Shown here piece after piece: positions 31,978-38,414 of a stretch of 38,414 nt of DNA (position 1 is the stretch's first letter; the number at the start of each line of letters is the position of its first letter). This stretch comes from Acidobacteriota bacterium (lineage in GTDB: Bacteria; Acidobacteriota; Terriglobia; Bryobacterales; Bryobacteraceae): the NCBI GenBank assembly GCA_018268935.1, contig JAFDVS010000052.1:31090-69503 (forward strand), in the 5' to 3' direction. The position numbers and the translations under genes were made by a program. The notes under the pieces were generated by a model. The model was not told the origin of the DNA and ran no database searches. It saw nothing but the letters and a program-made list of their open reading frames with translations.

Positions 31978-34953
31978 ATGCCCCTCGGATTATCTGCGGC
32001 AACCATCGACTCTTTGGTGGTGAACGTCGTTTCCAGCGCGATCTGGGCGTTTATGGCCAGGGCTGGTGGACTCGTTAAGAGCGTCGAAGACATTGTCTGC
32101 CCACCGCCATCGCATCTTTCCGAGACCGTTGCAGCGGCACTCGGGGACTCCACGTGGTTGCGAAACAATCAGCTTTTTCCGCGGGAATCAAGACTGAAGA
32201 AGTTTCTGGAATCACCGGAGGTCGTCGGAATCGCAAGCTCCGTCTTTGCCACTGCGAGCACCATTCCAGCAGCATCTCGATCTTATGCCCAGGCTGCTCT
32301 TGCACTCAAGACGTCTTTAGCCAGGTTCATGGACACAAAAGAGGAATTGGTGGCCGAGATTGCCGATCAATACCTGAACGCTTTGGTGGCCTGCGTCGAA
32401 GCCTCGCTCCGCAATGCGATTGAGAAAGGCTGCCTGCCAGCCCATGAAGCGATGTCGGCAGCCCGGCACAACGAACTGTACGCCCAGATCCGGAATCTGG
32501 AACGGGTGGTGATTCTCCTAGCGGAAAAATCGGACCTGGATGTTGCGAAAATTTTGGAGTTCGAGGAGAAGTACCGCGACCAGGTTGGCAAGAGACAGTC
32601 CCGGCTTCGCCCAGCCCATTTGGACTCTGGCCGAACCGTACACATTGATGAACTGTTTGTGCAACCTCGTCTTTCCGAGAAGAAGCGCATGCCCAGCGCT
32701 GGGCCTAAAGCCGTGGAACTGAGTGATCTGCTTGCCGTCCTCAACCGGAGTGTGGTTCTTGGCAATCCCGGCGGAGGAAAATCAACGCTTGCTGCGAAAG
32801 TCTGTTGTGATCTGTCATCACAATACTCATCAGCGCGTGTGTCAGGAAGAGGCGTAACTCCATCGGTTGTTGTGCTTCGTGACTATGGCACAGAACTTAA
32901 GAAGGATCGATGCTCAATCGTCGACTTCATGGAGCGTGACTGCGAAAGCTCCTATCAACTCAAACCACCTCCCCACGCGTTTGAGTATCTGCTAACTGCA
33001 GGACGTCTGATGGTGATCTTCGACGGGCTCGACGAGTTGTTGGACACGAGCTTTCGGAGAGAGGTCACGGCAAATGTAGAATCCTTCTGCAATCTATATG
33101 CTTCGGTACCGGTCCTGGTAACCTCGCGCGTGGTTGGATACGACCAAGCCCCGTTGCCGGAGGAAGTTTTCGCATGCTACGAATTAGCCCCTTTCGACGC
33201 TAGCCAAGTTTCGAACTACTCCAAGAAGTGGTTTTGTTTCGTGGAGGAGGATGAAAAGCGGGGCAAGGAGTTGGCGGCATCGTTCCTCGCTGAGAGCGAA
33301 TCGGTGGCGGACCTTCGCAGCAATCCGCTACTGCTTGGCCTGATGTGTAATCTGTATAGGTCTGAGAAGTATATCCCACAGAACCGGCCGGACTTATACG
33401 AGAAGTGCGCAGTAATGCTGTTTGAAAGGTGGGACCGTTCTAGAGGCATAAAGAAGCAGCTACCATTTGAAGCTCATCTTCGACCAGCCATGGAGGATTT
33501 GGCTTTCTGGATCTACTCCGACGACAACCTACGAAGTGGTGTTCATGAAGAGAAGCTCGTTGATCGCGCTACAAGCTTCCTCCTCATGCATCGGTTCGAT
33601 GACCCTATCGAAGCAAAAGCAGGAGCCAAGGAATTTGTTGAGTATTGTACGGGGCGGGCATGGGTCTTCTCTGATGTTGGCACCGATCCCAACGGTGAGA
33701 GGATCTTTCAATTCACCCATCGCACTTTCCTTGAATACTTTGCCGCCCAACACCTGGTCTCCCTGAACCCAACTCCCGATCGATTACTCGCTGTCCTCCG
33801 CCCCCGCATCATTCGGAAGGAGTGGGACGTCGTTGTTCAACTTGCATTTCAACGCCAGAGCAAGCAAGTACTTGGCGCCGCTGATCAACTGCTGCTGGAT
33901 CTGATTCCGTCCTCTGGGGAGCCCCTCAGTAATAGGTTGAACATCGCCTCCTTTGTCGCAAGCAGTCTGAAGTTCCTCGTTCCAAGCCCTAAGGCGCGTC
34001 CCGCCATCGTTGAGTACTGCCTTCAGACGTGGTGCGAATGCATATTGAGCCGAGAATCGTCCGACCACGAAACGGTTCTTGGACATCTTCTTACAGTCCA
34101 CGAGGAGAATCGAGAGGCTGTCGCGCGTGGAATTGAGAAGTGCTGCAGCACCAGTTTCCTCAACGGCCCCGAATCCGAACAGCACCTTTGGGCGCTCTTG
34201 GCCTTTGACGTCCTGGCACCCTTCATGGGTCAGTTGAACGTCGATGCGAACGTCAAAGCATACTGGCGTGAGTTCTCTCGAAGAGCAATCGAGCAATTCA
34301 AGGTCGAAATCCTTAGAATCGGAATGGGCAAGCCGATAATCATGATGCACTCGCTCCACCAGGGGCTTGTCAGTGTTAAAGAATGCGTCAAGCAGCACGG
34401 TATAAGCTTTATTCTCAGCATGTACCGCTTTCAACACTGGGGGGCTTTCTTCAGCCCCCTCGGCATGGCTTACGTAATAGCCTATTTGTCAAAGCGTGAA
34501 TCGAGCGAATCTCAGGAGTATGAGCTGGCCTTGGAGCAATTGGAGGAATGCCTCGCAACTACCCCTCCACCCTGGCATCCGGGCAAGAGGTTTCTTCATG
34601 AGTTTGGACAGCATAGATTTGTTGCCTACGGGGAAGAAAGTCTCCTTCCACCGCCCGAAGCATCGAAGGCCGCCGTCTCCGCGGCCCTCGTACTGCTGGC
34701 AGTCGAGGAGGAACTCCGCGGTGGTGACGAAACGCTGCCGGTGGGTGGGCCAATGAAGCTGATACCGGCAGACTGGTCAACGATCCTTAGTGGGCCGAGT
34801 CAACCAGAGAAACACTTTGCACTGGCCGCATTAGACCGAGTGATGAGCACCTCGCGTTTGAAGCCGCTAATGGAGGATTGGATACGAGGCAAAGTCAAGC
34901 TGGTTTCACTACCAGGCGGAGATACACCCCTTGATGCCACGAGTTCGGCCTGA
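31978..34953 (+). CDS. NACHT-domain NTPase, probable anti-phage defence protein
   Basis: The protein has 991 residues from ATG 31978. Residues 1-235 form a helical N-terminal region without a recognised enzyme motif. The NACHT module begins near 250: Walker A GNPGGGKST (Lys268), Walker B VIFDGLDE (Asp349, Asp352, Glu353), sensor VPVLVTSRVVGYD, then the helical and winged-helix part with SNPLLLGLMCNLYR and FQFTHRTFLEYFAAQHL, typical of NACHT/STAND proteins. The last 380 residues are helical and may be the sensor; no LRR, WD40 or TPR pattern is clear. Bacterial NACHT proteins (bNACHT/Avs-like) act as NLR-like defence ATPases. Third positions look less GC-rich than in flanking genes, consistent with transfer. 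No separate effector gene follows. Confidence 0.85.
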   Translation: MPLGLSAATIDSLVVNVVSSAIWAFMARAGGLVKSVEDIVCPPPSHLSETVAAALGDSTWLRNNQLFPRESRLKKFLESPEVVGIASSVFATASTIPAASRSYAQAALALKTSLARFMDTKEELVAEIADQYLNALVACVEASLRNAIEKGCLPAHEAMSAARHNELYAQIRNLERVVILLAEKSDLDVAKILEFEEKYRDQVGKRQSRLRPAHLDSGRTVHIDELFVQPRLSEKKRMPSAGPKAVELSDLLAVLNRSVVLGNPGGGKSTLAAKVCCDLSSQYSSARVSGRGVTPSVVVLRDYGTELKKDRCSIVDFMERDCESSYQLKPPPHAFEYLLTAGRLMVIFDGLDELLDTSFRREVTANVESFCNLYASVPVLVTSRVVGYDQAPLPEEVFACYELAPFDASQVSNYSKKWFCFVEEDEKRGKELAASFLAESESVADLRSNPLLLGLMCNLYRSEKYIPQNRPDLYEKCAVMLFERWDRSRGIKKQLPFEAHLRPAMEDLAFWIYSDDNLRSGVHEEKLVDRATSFLLMHRFDDPIEAKAGAKEFVEYCTGRAWVFSDVGTDPNGERIFQFTHRTFLEYFAAQHLVSLNPTPDRLLAVLRPRIIRKEWDVVVQLAFQRQSKQVLGAADQLLLDLIPSSGEPLSNRLNIASFVASSLKFLVPSPKARPAIVEYCLQTWCECILSRESSDHETVLGHLLTVHEENREAVARGIEKCCSTSFLNGPESEQHLWALLAFDVLAPFMGQLNVDANVKAYWREFSRRAIEQFKVEILRIGMGKPIIMMHSLHQGLVSVKECVKQHGISFILSMYRFQHWGAFFSPLGMAYVIAYLSKRESSESQEYELALEQLEECLATTPPPWHPGKRFLHEFGQHRFVAYGEESLLPPPEASKAAVSAALVLLAVEEELRGGDETLPVGGPMKLIPADWSTILSGPSQPEKHFALAALDRVMSTSRLKPLMEDWIRGKVKLVSLPGGDTPLDATSSA

Positions 34954-35155
34954 CCTCCGCCTGTGTCAATGATCCACTTCCCTGTATCCATTTCTCCCGT
35001 TTTCCATAAGTAACACCTGCACTACATACCCCAACCCCTTCCGCCCCAATCACTTAATCCTTTTCCAAACTCTGGTATGATACTTGCAAGTAAGGCCTGC
35101 GAACGGATACTCGTGTATCCAATTGCTTAGGGTCCAGGCGCAGAAGAGGTCAGGC
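34954..35155 (+). other. intergenic region and leader before the sensor kinase
   Basis: A 202-bp AT-richer gap. It contains an extended -10 TGG-TATGAT (35073-35081), a short perfect hairpin GGATAC-TCGT-GTATCC (35105-35120) in the predicted leader, and AAGAGG before the TTG start. No gene, tRNA or clear terminator with a U-run is seen. Confidence 0.5.
35073..35081 (+). promoter_or_regulatory. extended -10 promoter of the two-component operon
   Basis: TGG-TATGAT. Transcription from about 35088 leaves a leader of about 68 nt with one hairpin, and would exclude the TTG at 35084 as a start codon. Confidence 0.5.
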
Positions 35156-38056
35156 TTGAAGGAACTGAAAGTCCAACTCGCCAATGCCCTGCTGGTGGTG
35201 CTGACGGTGGCGGCCATGATCGCCGCGGGTATCAACTTCCAGCAGCAGTCCAAGTACCGCCTCCCCGACGACGGCATCGCCTGGTCCGAGCTCGGCTCCG
35301 GTAAAGATAAGAAAGTACAAGCAGTTATCGTCAGTAACGACGGCCCCGGCCACCGCGCCGGACTGAAAGTCGGCGACGTCGTTGTCAGCATCAACGGCGC
35401 CACCGTCGAGAGCGCCATCGCCGTCCCGCAGATCCTCGCCCGCCTCGGCGCCTGGAGCAAAGCCGAATACCTCATCGAGCGCTCCAACGTCCAAGTCAAG
35501 GTCAATGTCTATGTCGGCGAAGGTGTCCCCGAAACCGCCGTCTACTACCAGTACATCGTCGGAGCCGCCTACCTGCTCATCGGCCTGTTCGTTTTCGTCC
35601 GCCGCGGAAACGCCGTCAAAGCACGCCATTTCTACATCCTCTGCCTCGTTTCCTTCGTCCTCAGCACCTTCCACTACACCGGCAAGCTCAACAATTTCGA
35701 CAAGATCATCTACTGGGGCAACCTCGGCGCCGGCCTCTTCGGCCCCACTATCTTCCTCCACTTCTGCCTCAGCTTCCCGGAACGCCGCCCCTGGCTCCGC
35801 GGCAATCGCATCTACTGGCTCTACACCCCGGCCACATTGATCTTCGGCCTGTTCCTCGCCATCGGTACCGGCTCGCTGCGCATCGACGTTTCGCAGCCCG
35901 ACCTGCGCTGGGCGCTCGACAGAGTGTGGCTGGTCGCCTACGGCTTCCTCTACCTGCTCGGCGCGCTCGCCCTGCACCTGGAGCACAATCGCACCGAAGA
36001 CTCCATGGTCCGCTCGCAATTGCGCTGGCTGCGGAATGGCGTGGTGTTCGGCATCGTTCCGTTCACCCTGTTCTACATGCTGCCCTACGCCGCCGGAAGC
36101 ATTCCCGGCCCCTGGATGAAGATGTCCGTGCTCAGTCTGCCCCTCATTCCGCTGACTTGGGCCTACGCCATCATCCGCTACCGCCTGATGGACGTCGACG
36201 TCATCTTCCAACAGGGCTACGCCTACACGCTGGCGACCGTGGCAGTCATCGGCCTCTTCTATGCAATGGTCACCTCGTTCAATCACTACGAGGAGTTGAC
36301 TCCCTCCGCCATGGTGGCGATGATCCTCATTTCCACCTTCGCCTTCCAGCCCATCCGCAGTTGGACCCAGGAACAACTGGACCGCTATTTCTTTTACAAA
36401 GACCGCTACGATTACCGCCGCACCCTCACCGAGTTCGCCCGCGAATTGAGCTCGGAAACCGACCCCGACCGGCTCATGAATTCCGTCATTGACCGGATCA
36501 AGCGGACCCTCGGCATCAAGCATGCAGCAGTCTTTCTGCACGGCCAGGACGACGCCTTCCGGCTCACCAAGACCACCCGCACGCTCGATCAGTTGACGCT
36601 CGGCCGTCTCGATCTGTCCTTCCTGCTATCGCAGCCCACAAAACGTTTCTTCTTCTTTGAACGTACCCGCTACGCCCTCGACGTGGTCTCGCAGGATTGG
36701 CCCGCCACGGTCCGCCACACCATCGCCGATCTCGATTTCACCTACTACTTCCCCTGCACTGTGCGCGGCAAAACGATCGCCTACCTCGGCCTCAGCCGCA
36801 CCGATCAGGATGACTTCCTTCCCACCGACGACCTCGACCTCGTGCAATCCCTGGCGGGCTACCTCGCCATCGCGCTCGAAAACGCCCAGCTCTATCAATC
36901 CCTCGAACGCAAGGCCGAAGAGTTTGAGCGCCTCAAAGAGTTCAGCGAAAACATCGTCGAGTCGATCAACGTCGGCATCCTCGCCGCCGACCTCGATGAT
37001 CGCGTCGAAAGCTGGAACACGCAGCTCGAGCGCCTCACCGGCATCACGCGGGCCCATGCGGTGGGCCGCAAGCTGTGCGAACTGCTCCCCGAAGATCTCT
37101 GCCAGCGCCTCAACCAGGTGCGCGGCGAAGCAGGCGTACACCACATCCTCAAGTTCAAGCTGCGCACCACCACCGCCATCGCCGCAACCGCCGCCAACGG
37201 GCACAACGGCCACACCAATGGCAACGGAAAAGGCCACATGCGCCCCGTGCAGGAATCCATCGTCAACCTCGCCATCGCCCCGCTGGTTTCGAAGGAATTC
37301 GAACAGATCGGCCGCCTCGTCATCTTCGACGACATCACCGAACGCAGCGCCCTCGAACGGCAACTGGTGCAGGCCGACAAGCTCAGTTCCATCGGTCTGC
37401 TCGCCGCCGGCGTGGCTCACGAAGTCAATACGCCGCTCGCCGTTATCAGCTCCTACGCCCAGATGCTCGCCAAGCAGGTTTCGGGCGACGACGCCAAATC
37501 GAAACTGCTCGAAAAGATCGCCAAGCAGACCTTCCGCGCCAGCGAGATCGTGAACTCCCTGCTCAACTTCTCCCGCACTTCGCCCAACGAGTACATCGAG
37601 ATCGACATCAACCGCGTCATCCGCGAAACGGTGAGCCTCATCGAACACCAGTTGAAGAAAGCAGGAATCGAAGTGGCCGCCACCTTCGATGACGACCTCG
37701 GCACCATCAAAGGCGATGCAGGCAAGATGCAGCAGGTCTTCCTCAATCTCTTCCTCAACGCCCGCGACGCCATGGAAGGCGGCGGGCAGCTCAGCGTCCG
37801 CACCTGGAGCCAGGAAGGCATGGCTCGCGTCGAAGTCAGCGACACCGGCGCGGGCATCGCACCGGAAAACCTCGCCCGCATCTACGACCCCTTCTTCACC
37901 ACCAAGGGCGCGAAAAAAGGCACCGGACTGGGGCTTGCGGTAACCTATGGGATTGTAAAGGAGCATGCCGGCCACATTGAAGTGGAAAGCCGCCCCAACG
38001 GCGGTACGCGGTTCATCCTCGAATTCCCTCTGGTCCGGAAACCTGTGAATGTCTGA
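35156..38056 (+). CDS. membrane sensor histidine kinase with PDZ, GAF and PAS domains
   Basis: The protein has 966 residues from TTG 35156 (AAGAGG six bases upstream); a TTG at 35084 is in frame but lies at the predicted promoter. Order: one membrane helix (ANALLVVLTVAAMIAAGI), a PDZ-like domain (VIVSNDGPGHRAGLKVGDVV, about 35-120), a polytopic membrane region of about seven segments (125-350), GAF (about 395-555), PAS (about 575-710) with a Gly/Asn/His-rich insert, HisKA with phospho-acceptor His755 (GVAHEVNTPLAVISSY), and HATPase (N-box LNARDAM, G1 DTGAGIAPE, G2 GTGLGLAVTYG). It overlaps the response-regulator gene by 8 bases. The signal is unknown; the PDZ would lie outside the membrane and could bind C-termini of misfolded envelope proteins (inference). 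Confidence 0.92.
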   Translation: MKELKVQLANALLVVLTVAAMIAAGINFQQQSKYRLPDDGIAWSELGSGKDKKVQAVIVSNDGPGHRAGLKVGDVVVSINGATVESAIAVPQILARLGAWSKAEYLIERSNVQVKVNVYVGEGVPETAVYYQYIVGAAYLLIGLFVFVRRGNAVKARHFYILCLVSFVLSTFHYTGKLNNFDKIIYWGNLGAGLFGPTIFLHFCLSFPERRPWLRGNRIYWLYTPATLIFGLFLAIGTGSLRIDVSQPDLRWALDRVWLVAYGFLYLLGALALHLEHNRTEDSMVRSQLRWLRNGVVFGIVPFTLFYMLPYAAGSIPGPWMKMSVLSLPLIPLTWAYAIIRYRLMDVDVIFQQGYAYTLATVAVIGLFYAMVTSFNHYEELTPSAMVAMILISTFAFQPIRSWTQEQLDRYFFYKDRYDYRRTLTEFARELSSETDPDRLMNSVIDRIKRTLGIKHAAVFLHGQDDAFRLTKTTRTLDQLTLGRLDLSFLLSQPTKRFFFFERTRYALDVVSQDWPATVRHTIADLDFTYYFPCTVRGKTIAYLGLSRTDQDDFLPTDDLDLVQSLAGYLAIALENAQLYQSLERKAEEFERLKEFSENIVESINVGILAADLDDRVESWNTQLERLTGITRAHAVGRKLCELLPEDLCQRLNQVRGEAGVHHILKFKLRTTTAIAATAANGHNGHTNGNGKGHMRPVQESIVNLAIAPLVSKEFEQIGRLVIFDDITERSALERQLVQADKLSSIGLLAAGVAHEVNTPLAVISSYAQMLAKQVSGDDAKSKLLEKIAKQTFRASEIVNSLLNFSRTSPNEYIEIDINRVIRETVSLIEHQLKKAGIEVAATFDDDLGTIKGDAGKMQQVFLNLFLNARDAMEGGGQLSVRTWSQEGMARVEVSDTGAGIAPENLARIYDPFFTTKGAKKGTGLGLAVTYGIVKEHAGHIEVESRPNGGTRFILEFPLVRKPVNV

Positions 38057-38414
38057 CCGTACTAACCTCGAAACGCCGCACCATCGCGGCCGCATCCTCA
38101 TTGTCGACGACGAAGCCGATATTCGCGAAAGCCTCGAAACGCTGCTCTCCCTCGAAGGCTACTCCATCGACGAAGCCCCCAACGCCACCGAAGGCCTCCG
38201 CAAGTTGGAGCAGGCCAACTACGACCTCGTCCTGCTCGACCTCATGATGCCCGATCGCTCCGGCATGGAAGTCCTCAAGGAAGTCCGCGAGCGCGACACC
38301 GAAACGCCCATCTGCATGATCACCGCCTACGGCTCCGTCGAAGTGGCCGTCGAAGCGTTGAAGAACGGCGCCCAGGATTACTTCTCCAAACCCTGGGACA
38401 ACGAAAAGCTGCTG
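38049..38414 (+). CDS. response regulator, 3' truncated by window edge
   Basis: 122 residues are visible. The receiver domain is complete to near its end: acidic pair Asp20-Asp21 (ILIVDDEADI), phospho-acceptor Asp64 (VLLDLMMPD), Thr92 (MITAYGS) and Lys114 (FSKPWDNE). The sequence style (SVEVAVEALKNGAQDYFSKPW) is that of NtrC-type regulators, so an AAA+ sigma-54 activation domain may follow, but this is outside the window. It is translated with the overlapping kinase gene and is its expected partner. Confidence 0.93.
   Translation, partial: MSDRTNLETPHHRGRILIVDDEADIRESLETLLSLEGYSIDEAPNATEGLRKLEQANYDLVLLDLMMPDRSGMEVLKEVRERDTETPICMITAYGSVEVAVEALKNGAQDYFSKPWDNEKLL

Noticed and set aside
35105..35120. 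Hairpin GGATAC-TCGT-GTATCC as a terminator of the NACHT gene
   Set aside because: Only six base pairs, AT-containing, with no T-run after it, and downstream of the next promoter.
35084..35155. TTG at 35084 as start of the histidine kinase
   Set aside because: It adjoins the predicted -10 box and would lie before the transcription start; TTG 35156 has AAGAGG and begins just before the membrane helix.
36626..38101. 491-residue minus-strand frame
   Set aside because: It is antisense to the histidine kinase and overlaps the response-regulator start; no motif.
1..38414. Insertion sequences, tRNA-linked attachment sites, CRISPR arrays
   Set aside because: I found no transposase or integrase motif, no regular short direct repeats and no tRNA-like fold, even around the accessory block.

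Overview
The window most likely comes from an acidobacterium of the Bryobacterales/Solibacter type. This is inferred from gene families: a DUF1592/DUF1552 pair, a PadR regulator with permease-linked partners, a large FtsX-like permease of the 'acidobacterial duplicated orphan permease' (ADOP) kind, a carboxypeptidase-regulatory-domain TonB receptor, and serine/threonine kinases fused to TolB/WD40-like propellers. The DNA is GC-rich and tightly packed, with no gap over about 210 bp between genes. I see no rRNA, tRNA, CRISPR array or insertion sequence.

Layout. 1-3215: the 3' part of a DUF1592 haem-binding protein overlapping a Tat-exported DUF1552 protein. 3251-6544: an exported repeat protein (BACON-like, Ig-like and Cys-containing repeats). 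6552-8112 (minus): padR plus an S41 peptidase, facing away from a TonB-dependent receptor (8231-10633). The gap between them holds two strong palindromes. 10630-13191 (minus): a YncE-like propeller/phosphoesterase. 13210-14439: a HEAT-repeat exported protein. 14558-21066: an S41-like protein whose catalytic Ser and Lys are both replaced, an FmdB zinc ribbon, an ABC ATPase and a 1375-residue permease that fuses two permease types. 21104-26507: two tandem paralogous kinase-propeller genes. The first carries an in-frame amber codon, and a relic of a permease 3' end lies between the two.

26653-31234 looks like a contractile-injection (type VI-like) effector cassette. Its order is PAAR tip protein, DUF4123 adaptor, a protein with two PD-(D/E)XK-like nuclease cores, an Imm49-like immunity protein and a small unknown protein. 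Gaps are a few bases or single-base stop/start overlaps. It is followed by a VapBC toxin-antitoxin pair (31270-31943) and a large NACHT NTPase (31978-34953), whose base composition looks less GC-rich and which is probably a defence gene. The accessory block therefore runs from about 26.6 to 35.0 kb. The window ends in a two-component system: a membrane histidine kinase with an N-terminal PDZ domain, overlapping a response regulator cut by the window edge.

Most interesting points: the effector with duplicated nuclease cores and two downstream small genes; the NACHT gene beside it; the catalytically dead S41 protein; the ABC-permease/ADOP fusion; the PadR-S41 pair in which the peptidase carries a permease-type N-terminus; and the amber-interrupted kinase with its intact paralogue.
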